Shown here: positions 45,366-57,882 of the stretch, piece after piece
Position numbering within the stretch: the stretch's first letter is position 1
Layout: each line of letters begins with the position of its first letter
Assembly (NCBI RefSeq): GCF_000003815.2
Contig: NC_049982.1
Coordinates: forward strand, 12,712,917 to 12,776,916
Direction of reading: 5' to 3'
Origin: Branchiostoma floridae
Lineage: Eukaryota; Chordata; Leptocardii; Amphioxiformes; Branchiostomatidae
DNA: 64,000 nt
The notes under the pieces: model-generated
The model's input: the letters and a program-made list of their open reading frames with translations, nothing else
Database searches by the model: none
What the model was told of the DNA's origin: nothing
Made by a program: the position numbers and the translations under genes

Positions 45366-46113
45366 GTTGGTACCAGATACAGTAACAGATGACAGTACTC
45401 ATACACGTGTACACAACTGGTACCATATAAAATGTCCAAGCTTCTTCCTTATGATATTCACAGCAGTCTAACCCACGCATAAGCTTATCCAGACTACTTC
45501 TTAGAAAGTTTCAACACATTCAAGACGCCAGGATGATTTCCTCCGAAAGTGGTGTCTTCGGGAAATATTCTGGAGTCAATCCGAACATCTCAGCGCGGGA
45601 GTCAGACCCACATGTCTTTCCGCCATCATGGTCCTACAAATGGTAAAATCAATTTTAGTTGAGGGGTGGGGCGGTCAAGATACAGATTTCTAGTTAGCAA
45701 TAAGAATTCTTTATCGATGTCATATAACGTTAACAGTCATGAATATTGATGAATATTGATTAAAACAAATAATAGTAATTTTTATTGCAGCGTTTGTATG
45801 ATCGAAAGAACGTTTCTTTCGAAAATAATGTCCCATACATCCCCTCAATAATGGTAAATTCCTGTGGGCGTGTCTGTCCTGTCACACCCCTGTGGCAAAT
45901 GGAACATTCTAATTTACTGTCCCAAAATGCAACATTCCAACATGGTGTCGGGGGCATATTGACAATTTTATTTACGGACATTTTCAGGGTTTATACCAAA
46001 ACATGAACGTTTCGACCAACAACTATGTAATCTAATCCATGAAGGACCTTGGGGACATTCCAATGAACTGAAGTCCTACAGGATTTCTCTCCTGGAATTA
46101 CGGAGGTGGCGCA
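45366..46113. promoter_or_regulatory. Divergent promoter region, OGFOD1 and ZFYVE27
   Basis: About 750 bases separate the opposed start codons. A YY1-like word (cgccatcatgg on the + strand, 45621-45631) lies in it. A minus-strand ATG within that word opens only about 18 codons and is more likely leader or promoter sequence than a gene. Confidence 0.4.
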
Positions 46114-49100
46114 ATGCAGCCGGCGGCTCGGAAGATGAACCACCGCTATCGGAAGAAAGAAGATGACATCGAGAAGTGCGACCTTGGCGCACTGATGCAA
46201 AACATTCGGCGGCTGCAGCAGTTCGCCGAGCCCGTTAGATGGTGCTGGGAAGTCGGAGCTTCTATAGCAAGGTACTAAAGCTGAAAATAGGTTCTTTTGT
46301 ATCTAAGGGATACGATCCTGGTAAAAACTCGTTACGTAAACCATTTTGTTTACAAAATTATATAATAGTTCACCATACACAGATTTACCTTATAATTTAT
46401 GTTCAATGTGCTCCACAGATAACACATTCGATTTCTCTTGTCTATTGTTGTCCTTTTTGACTATTGAGTGTGATAATAAAAACCCTGTACATGATGTATT
46501 CTCCATACCATAATCACCATGGCCAGTAGTATTAGTATGATGTTTTGTTATGATAAATTTCATAAAACAACCTGCTTCAAAGATACTGTGAAGTTTGTTA
46601 CCAAAACTTTCATCAGACATCAAACAGAAAACATTATCATATACTACAAAATCTAAAATAAATTCATATATGAAGATGTATTTTATCCCTGTAAATTATG
46701 TAACTGTAACATCTTGCTGGATTAAGGAGGTTGTGTGGATCAGAAAATCCACTCCAGTTTTGAACAGTGAGGAGACGAGGGAGATATTGATTTATCTCCA
46801 AGCAGATCTATTGGGGGCAAAGACAGTATCCAAAGGGCTACTAGTACAAATGTAGCCCTTTGGCCCTAGCCTCAATATACTGATACTTGTCCATGTTTTT
46901 TTTTTTTTTGGCATGTATATACTATACATCTGCTTTGAGATAAGCAGATAGGAGACTTTTAGGACCACGTTATTAAGAAATAGCTTATAAAACTCATGTA
47001 GTCTTAGTAAATTGTTGTTGACAACTTCTACATAAATGTAGCCATACTTAACAGTTGGTACTGCATTTGTAACTGCAGGCAGTGCAGCAGTGACAGCTAT
47101 GCTGCATTGTGAAAAAAAAGAAACAGTCATTATTGCCCAGAGGAAGGTGACAGATGGTCACCAAAACATTGGCTCCTGTAAATATGTGTTAGTGAATAAA
47201 ATAACTTTGTTACTTTGTCATTTACCAACCTGATGAAATTATTCACGAACATCACACAGGCTGATACACACTATAGGGAATATGCACACCTGAACTAACT
47301 GTTTGCTGTCACTATTACAAAGGTGGCAAGGGTATGACCCCATTTGTAATCATTTGTTAGGTGACTGGCTGGCTGGCTGGCATGTATAAATTAAATACTG
47401 TACTTCGTCTGCAGTCTGCTTTAACAAGGGGGCATTCACAACTAATTGCGATGGTCAGGTTTGGTCTGTTAATTTAGAATGTGTACATAAAAAGCCTTGT
47501 CATAGATTACCAAGTGGAAATGTTAAACATACATGACGGATGACACGTTGAACAGTTCCAGCCTATACTTTAGTGATAAAGCCTAACATAGTGATAAAGC
47601 TTGTTAGAGATAGATGCTCTTTATATTAAGTAGAAGGACTGAGAATATGCTTAGAAATTCCATCAGCATAGACACTGTACTAGCTAGTACTGATTTCTTT
47701 GATAGGAAAATGTTGATGGTATTATACTAGTAGATATATTTAGAACTTGAGAGAAAATTTTTTATCACTCACTTCCACTAGTGTATCACTCAATTTCAAA
47801 CACATTTTGAACAGAGTTACAGATGCCGTTTTTTTATGTATGTTACAGTATTTATCTACCATACTGCTTATGAATCATTGATGTGACAGCATGATAATAC
47901 AATGATTTCAAAACAGCAATGATGAAATAGACCAACTGACTTGACTGATAAGTATTCAAAAGACCAGCTGTAACATAAGCTTGGGGAATGGATCTGATTA
48001 AATAGCTACCAAAGAATCAATTTTTCATGCCTACTCCTTTTTAGTGCTCAGCTGAAGAAGACAGAAGAGCAGATTATTTCTTTACATGCTATTCTTCACC
48101 TCACATTCTAAGTTGTTTTTAACTTTTTTCTGTTTAATAAGTTACTAGTATATGCTTTTGAATTTTATGAAACTTATGTGCCCCAATCTTTCCACTACTT
48201 GCCAATGCAAATGCAGTGCGGCAGCTGTTGAGATTAGTGATGTCACCCTTTGTTATAGTGTGATGAGATGATTCATTGTTGGTAATTGAACTTTGACCCT
48301 CAGATGGAAGAGACCATGGCTGTCTGCTGGCTGCTGGTTGGTCAGTGTAGTCTTCTGTTACCTAGCAACATCAGGTGTGGATTTTACTTTTCCATCATTT
48401 GATAGCATGATGCAGTAGGAATTATGTCCTATCTGTAAATTTTTCATCTCAGTTTTAACAAAGGGAAGTAAAGTTCACATTGCATGTAGGTATGACCTAC
48501 ACTATTGAAAGCGAAGTACGTGAAAAGATGTTGACAAATTTGTATATTTCTAATTGAGCATCCCTTCTACTTCCTTATGACTCACTGTCAACAGCTAAAA
48601 GCTAGTCATAGGAATCAAACAGTACTGATTGAAGTTTCTCTCATCTATCCACATGTTCTTTTGCTGGTATACTCAAGACACTGCATTTATGAAGGTTATT
48701 ACATCCNNNNNNNNNNNNNNNNNNNNNNNNNNNNNNNNNNNNNNNNNNNNNNNNNNNNNNNNNNNNNNNNNNNNNNNNNNNNNNNNNNNNNNNNNNNNNN
48801 NNNNNNNNNNNNNNNNNNNNNNNNNNNNNNNNNNNNNNNNNNNNNNNNNNNNNNNNNNNNNNNNNNNNNNNNNNNNNNNNNNNNNNNNNNNNNNNNNNNN
48901 NNNNNNNNNNNNNNNNNNNNNNNNNNNNNNNNNNNNNNNNNNNNNNNNNNNNNNNNNNNNNNNNNNNNNNNNNNNNNNNNNNNNNNNNNNNNNNNNNNNN
49001 NNNNNNNNNNNNNNNNNNNNNNNNNNNNNNNNNNNNNNNNNNNNNNNNNNNNNNNNNNNNNNNNNNNNNNNNNNNNNNNNNNNNNNNNNNNNNNNNNNNN

Positions 49101-52100
49101 NNNNNNNNNNNNNNNNNNNNNNNNNNNNNNNNNNNNNNNNNNNNNNNNNNNNNNNNNNNNNNNNNNNNNNNNNNNNNNNNNNNNNNNNNNNNNNNNNNNN
49201 NNNNNNNNNNNNNNNNNNNNNNNNNNNNNNNNNNNNNNNNNNNNNNNNNNNNNNNNNNNNNNNNNNNNNNNNNNNNNNNNNNNNNNNNNNNNNNNNNNNN
49301 NNNNNNNNNNNNNNNNNNNNNNNNNNNNNNNNNNNNNNNNNNNNNNNNNNNNNNNNNNNNNNNNNNNNNNNNNNNNNNNNNNNNNNNNNNNNNNNNNNNN
49401 NNNNNNNNNNNNNNNNNNNNNNNNNNNNNNNNNNNNNNNNNNNNNNNNNNNNNNNNNNNNNNNNNNNNNNNNNNNNNNNNNNNNNNNNNNNNNNNNNNNN
49501 NNNNNNNNNNNNNCTAGAGTGGCAGTCTGTCTTTGTTTTTTATATTCTTTTGTAGACAAAATGGCATTCAGATACAAATACAGAGTATGTGATACAGGTC
49601 AGGTGCATGTAACATGATAGCATATACATCATGTCTGGAATATCTCTGCCAAGCAGGACCATTGTTTAATATGTTTCCACAAACAAAGTTGAGCTTGTAT
49701 TGCACATAGTTCCCTCTGGTTGATATGGTTGCCAAAATATACCCATATCGATCCACAAGGTTGTTGTGTACATTATGAATCAGGATATATAATGTATGTG
49801 CAACTTTGTTTTATCAGCTGGTTTATCAATAGACAAAAGCATTTGGGAAATTATGATGAAGCTCAGATATACTGCTAATCCCATTCAAAGGCAATTTGAA
49901 AACACAATAGAATAGTAGACTTGATGTATGCAAACACTAAATCACTCAGCATTTGGTATTCAGTCTTCTGTTGTTCTTTTCAAAGTCAGATTTTGTTGTC
50001 AGATTTGAATGCTTTTGTATACTAGTATGTATAAAGACAGACCTATACAAATCTATAGCATTGATAACATGTAACTACCCTGCGTAGATCTATGTTTTAG
50101 AGAAAAGGTCAAATTGCCAAGTACTCATGCATAGGCATATGTTGTTGGGCACATGACAGGGTTATATGTTATTGATTTTTATTGCACAAGCCTGTCCTCA
50201 TGTATGGAGAACTGGGTTACTTAGTACATTGGAGGCATCAGCAGTTCCCCTGGAGATTTGGGATGAACAAATGGCAGGTTTGATGGACAGAATGTTTTAT
50301 CATTATAAGCTTGAGGTTTTTATTCCTCTCATGGTTGATTGATGCTTGACATTTCAAAAATGGGTTAAACTTTAAAGAGAAAAAAAGTGCAAATATTTGT
50401 TAGACCTGTAGCCAGTATATCCTTAAATATTTGCTTTAAACCAATTTCAAATGTTAAACTCTATAGCTCTTGTGAGAATGTCAACAAATTTCAGACTGAT
50501 AACATTCTGTACACTCTACATGAACTATTTGTATTAAAACCAGACATTATGTGGGACCGCGTGGCGCAGTGGCGGCATTCGTGCTTCGTGACCGAGAGGT
50601 TGCGGGTTCGAATCCGTCTGCGTGTCACCGATCTTGTGCCCTTGGGAAAGGCACTTTACACGGCTTTCCTCACTATACTCAGGTGAAAATGAGTACCTAG
50701 CTTCGGCTAGGGCCGTCCCTCGGATAGGACGTTAAATGGAGGTCCCGTGTATGGGGAGAGTCACACCCCATGCACGTTAAAGAACCCCCACACGTGCGAT
50801 GGTGCGGTGTGAGATGGAGCAAAAACCCTTCTGTCTGGAGTTGGTGATTCACTTCAAATCACCCGGATGGAGGCCTGGCGAACCTCCATTCCGTATCAGC
50901 CACACGGTGATTTACATCAGCGAAAGGGTATGTCACCCCGCGAGGGGCGGCATAACCCCACCGCGCCGTGAGTAAGCATGTGCGAACATGCACAGGGCTA
51001 GCCCTTAGTAATAGCCACTGGCTAGTTGGGCAACCCTGGCTGTTTGTTAACAGCTGAACAAATAAATAAATGAACCAGACCTTGTTCTGGAGATAAAGAT
51101 GCAGAGCATGAAATTTGCCAGTGTCGATCCATCAGGCTATTGCCTAAACATGAATAATGCATCCCCTGGCTTTTCAAACCGAGTTTGAGGGGAATAAATA
51201 GCAATTANNNNNNNNNNNNNNNNNNNNNNNNNNNNNNNNNNNNNNNNNNNNNNNNNNNNNNNNNNNNNNNNNNNNNNNNNNNNNNNNNNNNNNNNNNNNN
51301 NNNNNNNGTAGACATTTTATTGGACCCTGATAGTACATACTAAAAAATCTCACCTGATAGTTATCAATTTTGAATTTTTGCCACACAGTTTACTTATGAG
51401 AAAGGTATGTCTTTCAGCATTGTTTGAAGGTAGATCAGAAGATTCCTGCAAGTGAGAGAATGTTGCTGTTACCTGTACTGCGTGTAATTGAGGATGGAAG
51501 AACGGTATTACATCATGATGTGGTCAGAGCTGGACTGATTGTTCTGGGAGAGATCCCTTTGATACTGATAATGAATCGAAGTCTCATTCCATGCCTCTAA
51601 AAGCATTTGGCTGTCTGGCGGAACATGGCTGCCTACCAACATCGCTTGACCTTTAGGGGAAGGGCGATGATACCAAAAACCCATTTAGATGGGATCAATG
51701 TAGTAGGCCCAGTAGAGCATGGCTGGTGGGATTAGATGATGTGGAAAATGTCCGTCCACATGGAAGGATGTACCTCCTTAAGCTGTACCAATCTTGGCAC
51801 TCTATAAGTAATGGTTACATGGAAGTACAGGGTATTAAAAGGAAAAACACATTCCAAATGTCAGAGGATAAAAAAAATGAAGAGTGTTTTTTTGTTTTAG
51901 ACAAGTGGAATTCAAAGTCGAAGGATTTTGGTGGTCTTATGCAAGAAAATATATTTCTGAGATCTACCTTAAGTGAATGTTTTTGAATATGTATGGAAAA
52001 CCTTTGACCCTCAAATCCAACAATTTGCAATCTATTCTAATGCATTGGTGGTCATTTTATATTATCAGAAAGCATCATATAGCAAAAAGATTAATGACCA

Positions 52101-55100
52101 TTTTAATATTGCCTTTACTCTATTGTAACATTATAAATGGTACCAGACACCAATAGCATATGTCAATTTGTTACCTTGAGATCATCTGTTGTGGCTGTTT
52201 GAATGTTTAATGTAAGGTGACTAATTGGCATTATACAGTAGTTAAGTAAAACTATTTCCACTAGTGTACATTTTGTAGTTAAATATTATGAGTAGACTTA
52301 CAGTGGCTATGAGATGTGATTATGTTACACTGTCAGGTGTAGTTAAAATGTGTTGCTGTTGATCTCCGGATAGCGTCTCATTACTGTAAACATGCAACAG
52401 TTTTGGGCTGCTGTGCATTTAATACTAGTAGCACCGCCCAATCTCTCCATACTGTACACACTGTGCATGGCATTATCTCATCATCTCAACTTATCCAGCA
52501 GCTAGATGTGTAATTGCTATGAGAGTCAAGGTTGTGAGTCAGAGACAGAGATAATGTTGAGGGTCATGAATACCAGTATTCAGTTCTGAACTTCAGAAGA
52601 TTTAAATCAGAGGTGCACAGATCTAGAGGTGGTTGATTATCAGGCATCTAGGAATATTCGTATAATGTCCTTGCATAGAGAAATATGTATTTTTCTCCTG
52701 ATGTAGGCTTTGTGATTTACTATAATACTAAAGCTAGCAGCTTAGCGAAGGATTTTGTGTACATTACTGGCATATTATATTAACACCATCCCTGGGACCT
52801 CCATTTTTGCTAATCTGCGCTGTAACACACCAGGGCCCTGCATGTGACAACAGAGAATGGTGTTTGCAGCTTTGTGCTAAGCCAGGGACATTAAGTTCCT
52901 TTTAGGGAAAGTCTAGGCTGGAGACATAATGGTAGTCTGCAGTCACTGTGGCATTACATGCATGTGGTTTGTTATATGACAAAAATGTCATGAAACAGAG
53001 CACTGTTATAAATAGTGATATGTTGATGATGGTAGTTTCTCTTTTTGAGACATTTTATACTTGTAGATCAGTCTAATGGATGGACATGCACATGTAAGTT
53101 ATTAGTAGCAGCACACAATGCAGAATTATTTATAGTATATACATTCAACATGTAATGACTGCTGTTATAGTCATAGCTGATTACTATAGTACTATAGTAC
53201 TATAGAGACCAAGTAGAAGTAAATGGTAATTTTATTATGCCACCAAGATACTTAATAACATGTACTCTTGACGGAACATTTGTAAATAGTTTGGTTACCT
53301 ATGTTACTCAGAGATGGACAGATGATAGCCCTTGTTGTGTCTCCTACAGTATCTCCCACCTGCAGCATTGGACCACACAGGTGAGATGTTACCTGGACAA
53401 CCTGCAGGCCATCCTGGTGTGGGAGGATGCTGGGACATCTATCAAGTAGGAGGACCTTTGTAAATTCTATGATATTACACTTTTCTTCGTTTCAGTTTAA
53501 CATATGTACCAAGTGTTGTAAATGTGACACTATACACTTTTTTGTTTTAACAAAAAAGTGTATAATGTCACATTTACAAATGCCTGTCCCCAATAGTAGA
53601 AACAAGGAGTGATTTGCAGTAAGAAAAGAACTGTGATGTGTTATCTGTGAAGTAAGATAGTATGCTAAAGTTTTGCCTTGTTTGGTTCTATTAATATGAC
53701 TTGTTTTCTTTCCAGAATATTCTGCATATCTTTAGGAACTGTTCTAGGAGTCTTTTTATTACCAGTCAGATGGTGTGTGATAGCAGGTAGGTTCTGTAAT
53801 CCGTTTAAGAAATTTTTCCAGCAGTGAAATTCATAAATTAAGATGTGTTGGATTAGATCTTGGATCGTATACTCAGATATTTAACATGTTCATTGGTGAG
53901 TTGAAAGTAAAATTTTTGCCCTATATTGTCTGAGAGAACCACTCTCCAATGGAATAAGGGGGGTTCATGGCATTGAGAATTTTCATAAAGGTCCATGCTA
54001 AGAGAAATGTCTAATAATAATGCTTTAGTTTTAATTCCAAAACATCAAGCAGCGTGGTGTGTCTCCTCTCGCCATTAGCTTTGAATAGTCACATCATGTG
54101 GCTTACAATCATTATGGTGTTAATGAAGATACGAATTTCAACTTATATGACTGTCCAAATCATCGCAATTAGAATCTTTCTGACAGTTTAGACATCATCC
54201 CTTTTACTGTGCTTTTCAGGTGTAAGCTGTGTGTTTATAGGAAATGAAGAATTTTACAAAGGTAACACAATTGTGTTGAGTATGTTTTGTAGTTGTCAGT
54301 TTGGATCCCCTTTGATTAGTAGACTTGAATGTAGGTCTACATGTCCTGACCATGAATTTTGCAGTTGTGTGGATGACTATTTCATGTACTTGTGTTATAT
54401 TTTGTGTAATTACTGATTTCGAATCTGCTCTTTTCCCTTTCCTAGTTGCTGTGCAATATATAGAAGTACTTAAGAGTAGCAGTAAGGAACCAGTTACAGA
54501 GGAGCTTGTTAGAAAAGAGTCAGCCCCCAAAGTGGAGGATGGATACCTGAACCATCATGTCACTGCTGAAAGATCCCAGCCAGATGCAGAGGTATGTAAA
54601 GAAAAAAACAATCTTACAATGTTCTTAAGAGAGAATGGAAAATTACAACATCAAGTTACATTGTACTATGATCATTTTGTGATGTAAATTACTCCAATAG
54701 AGGGAGAGAATTCTGTTACAGGTGTTCTGTCTAATGACCCCCTATCAAATGTTTTTGTCTCTGTATAGACTGAAGTAAAGAGGTTTTACATTAATAACTT
54801 CATTTTAGTTATGCTGCTTTTAGAGTGGTGTTACTTGTAGTCAGTCATCTTGTAGCTGGGGTTCTTCTGAAGGTTTTCAGACTCTGCACCTTTCCCGGTG
54901 TCTGTGGTGGTTTCTGGTGGTGGTGGCTGGTGTGTGAGACCTTCCAACATGTAGAGGTAAGGAAAAGCATGTGATGTGAGTTCCAGTGGTACTACTTTCC
55001 TGATGTCTGTGCTTTGGTGGTGGCTGGTGTATGAGACCTTCCAAGATGTAGAGGTAAGGTAAGTGTGCGATGTGAGTTCCAGTGGCACTAACTGTGTACT

Positions 55101-56826
55101 CTGGTTGTGTAGTCCATGTGGGACTTTGTGGTCTTTCAGAGTTCCCTGTCGGAGAGCAGTGACAGTGATGGTGAGGAGGCAGAGATCCTGGAGGGGGGAG
55201 ATTTCCAAGATGTCATCCATCGGGCACATTTACCGGCTCCGGACAAGTGTGTCTTCTATGATGCCGAGGTTGGTTTTCAAACTTCTCATTTCATATCCAA
55301 GCACATCCTATACCATATACATGTACAAGTTGAAGTAGATTTTGACAAAATTTTGAACAACATACACACAATTACAGTTTGTAGCTTGGGAAACTTTTGA
55401 AATGTACTGTACTCTGTCTATCAATCCGAATCTTGTCTCGTCATGTGATGGCTGATAGACTTTGTCACATGACAAAATACAGTCATAAAGAAGTTGGTAC
55501 TCAGAATTTAAAAAAAGCAAACTTTTCATCAGTCAAAGAACATATTCATACTGTATGGCAACCTTTGTGATAATAATGCTATAAGTATGTGTTAGATTGA
55601 CATAAATAAAAGGAATGTTGTGACTTTGTGCCCTTCAGTCAGAGGAAGACACAGGCTCAGATGAAAACCTGGAGAGAAAAGAGCGCATATCCAGAACAGG
55701 GCAGCTGAAGACTCGAGTCGTGTCCAAACTGGCAGAGTTCAGGAATAGGAACAAAGGTCAGTTGACCTACCCTACATTTCAGATGATTTATATGAGGTTT
55801 ATTCAGTCCAATAAGAACATAACTTAGCTGGAGCATTTATAGAATGCATTGAAAGTAAGGGTTATGAAAGGTCCTTCATAGTCGTTTCATACCGGTAATG
55901 CCTTCACTTGAATCATGACATTTTTCACGGAATACTAACTCTGCAATTTTGTAGCTGATTGCAAAAAATAAAAATCAGTCTCAGAAGCTAGCTGTTTGAA
56001 ACCACTTTATAGTAATGGTTTTCCATGAAAAGTATGAAAGTGTTGACTTAAATGTTTTGATATCTCTATCCCTTCTTCCTCAGCCCTTCCAACAAACTGC
56101 ACCTTGTGTAATGCTGTGTTCCATTCAGTCCTCAAGAGAAGGGTGCGTGTTACAGTAACTTTCTTATTACCTGTTGTGAATGTCTACCTTGTACGTTCCA
56201 TGAGTAGTCAAGTTTTATTCAAGAACAGAAAGGGAAGTCATGCTTTTTATCTTATGTTTTTTTAGTGAAAAAGACAAACTAAGATAAAAGTCTGACAATA
56301 GTAGTGAAACTTCCTTTGTTAGCAGGTAAAGTGTATTGAAAACTGTACTTCATCCTTCCTTATTGTTGTTCTGCAGAGATACTGTCGTCACTGTGGCAAC
56401 CACTTCTGCTCTCGCTGCTGCCACGAAAAGGTTCCCCGATCAGTGTTTGGTGCGACAGGTCAGGGTCAAATTTCAACATACATGTAACACTGTAATGTAG
56501 ATATATTAAGTTAAATAGTGGAGCTAGTACTTTAACAAACTGTCAATGATTAGTGGGGCTAGTATTTTCCCAAAATGCCAATGTGGATAAAAAATCACAG
56601 CATTTTTCTTCAAAACCAAAGCTTTGCTACCGGGTACAAATATTACACCCATACAAGACATGTACATTGTACAGGCATTCATTACTTACTGTCTTTAATC
56701 TTGTGATCTTCCCTAGCCCCAGCAGCAAGCAGAGAAACTGTGGTCGTGTGTAACATCTGCTACAACGTGCTGAAGAAAGTCAGCCAGGAAGACTCCATTC
56801 AACTGTCTGAGGCACAAGTGCTCTAG
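46114..56826 (+). CDS. ZFYVE27: Protrudin homologue (FYVE-containing ER protein), internal exons missing
   Basis: Exons identified: 46114-46271, 48304-48374, then (after missing exons) 53350-53445, 53716-53786, 54220-54261, 54446-54591, 55140-55268, 55639-55756, 56084-56142, 56377-56458 and 56717-56826 (stop TAG). The N-terminal part CDLGALMQNIRRLQQFAEPV parallels the human Rab11-binding region, followed by a hydrophobic segment. The exons at 53350-54261 form the re-entrant hydrophobic region (LGTVLGVFLLPVRW, NEEFYK). The exon at 55140-55268 has an acidic stretch and a FFAT-like motif (GDFQDVIH). The C-terminal FYVE-like zinc finger has CTLC, CRHCGNHFCSRCC and VCNIC, eight zinc-binding cysteines. 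Protrudin shapes ER tubules and ER-endosome contacts and promotes neurite outgrowth through VAP, Rab7/Rab11 and kinesin. Exons for roughly human residues 90-150 were not found and probably lie in the gap at 48707-49513. The 5' edge of exon 53350 is uncertain. Confidence 0.88.
47138..47170 (+). other. Decayed hammerhead-like core in a repeat tail
   Basis: CAGAGGA (hammerhead core CUGANGA with one change) is followed by a six-pair stem (ggtgac/gtcacc at 47146-47151 and 47157-47162) and then AAAAC where GAAAC is expected. Penelope-like elements and retrozymes carry such ribozymes. Here two core bases are changed, so it is probably inactive or a look-alike. It is in the first ZFYVE27 intron. Confidence 0.3.
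48707..49513. other. Assembly gap, 807 N
   Basis: Unlike the three 100-N fillers, this run has a specific length, suggesting an estimated size. It lies where protrudin exons are missing. Confidence 0.95.
50546..51072 (+). mobile_element. tRNA-derived SINE, nearly full length
   Basis: The head contains Pol III A-box-like (tggcgcagtgg, 50571-50581) and B-box (ggttcgaatcc, 50606-50616) words, spaced as in a tRNA gene. A conserved body follows (cttgtgcccttgggaaagg, and cacgttaaagaacccccac). The tail is aataaataaatgaa. Eight-base direct repeats aaccagac at 50538-50545 and 51073-51080 flank it. It lies in a ZFYVE27 intron. SINEs are mobilised by a LINE reverse transcriptase. Confidence 0.88.
51208..51307. 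other. Assembly gap, 100 N
   Basis: 100 N of filler in a ZFYVE27 intron. It could also hide an exon. Confidence 0.95.
53516..53580. repeat. Long perfect-looking hairpin, 65 bp
   Basis: ttgtaaatgtgaca on the left and tgtcacatttacaa on the right begin arms of about 30 bases (one or two differences), meeting at cttttttgttttaacaaaaaag. It lies in the intron after ZFYVE27 exon 53350-53445, 70 bases past its donor. Such a structure could be a tiny MITE. Confidence 0.8.
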
Positions 56827-57498
56827 TACTGGTACCATCGCATTATCAGACACTGACTTGTTTGGGTGATTTTCAGTCTTCAGAGCTGTTACTGATAGAT
56901 CAGTGAATACCTGTAGCTGGTAGCTAGGTTGGTAGCTATTAAGTTATTTTCATTGTTGAGGACTTTCAGCCATAGCCTGTGTGAGGTTGAAGAACAAAAA
57001 ACATCCTCACACCCATGTCATACCCGAGCAGCTACGTATAGTTTATTCACTACTGTGACTTTAAAGCCTGTGGACCTCCATGACAGTGATAAGAAGTTTG
57101 TAAACTGCGATTTACTTATGCACTAAGTCTTTCATATGGAATTTCCTAGTAGACTTTTAGTATTATTCATATCAGTCCTACATCATATACAAGTAATACA
57201 TCCCTCGGTTGGTTTCGTAGAATCTTGATATTTGGAAAAATATCACTGGTTATTTTTCAAGGAGCATTTTTGCAAAAAATTGCTTTAAGTGAATCTAATT
57301 CTGATTTCAATTTAGATTAATTGAAATCAAAGATAGAGTGCAGATATGCCAAATAAAAAGAAATACTAAGCCAGCTCCAGTTCAGTAAATGGTAACAGAT
57401 TGATGTAACTCTGAGGAGAAACCAATTTCTGCTATATCTTGCAAATTTAATACTACTGGACCTTAGTACACTCTTTGTAATGGTGCAGTATACAATGT

Positions 57499-57882
57499 AT
57501 GTTTACACAAAGCTGTGACTGGGTAGACAAATCGAATCAAACCAAGGACATGATATCCAACAAAAGAAAACCAAATCTTAGTAACGAGACTGAAGGAAGT
57601 GTTACCACAGTAATGTCAGGATCTCTTCATTGGAAACTTATTGATGGGTCAGTTCTACATCGGAAGCCACATGAAATCAAATACAACTCTTCAGCCCTTG
57701 CATGTCCAAGGTACACCAACCCTTCAAATCAACTATATGCCAAATTGTCACTACCGGTAATCAAAAAGAGAACATTATATGTGTACTTTGTACCTTGGAT
57801 AGGAATGGACTTACATAGAAACACTGACTTCTTTCCATGGAAAAATGTGCCAGTAGAAACACAAGTAGTGTATAATACATAG
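57499..57882 (+). other. 127-codon open frame, unrecognised
   Basis: The longest frame in the 3' region of ZFYVE27 starts at an ATG and ends at TAG. The sequence (for example TLYVYFVPWIGMDLHRNTDF) has ordinary amino-acid composition, but I recognise no domain. It may be chance in a UTR or a small gene. Confidence 0.2.

Noticed and set aside
45580-45632. Small minus-strand gene starting ATGATGGCGG
   Set aside because: The frame closes after about 18 codons; better read as promoter or leader sequence.
48577-49617. Frames of about 290-346 codons on both strands
   Set aside because: They consist almost entirely of the 807-N gap read as unknown residues.
50553-50625. Functional tRNA gene
   Set aside because: The A and B boxes belong to the head of a SINE with body, tail and target duplication; a sound cloverleaf could not be drawn by eye.
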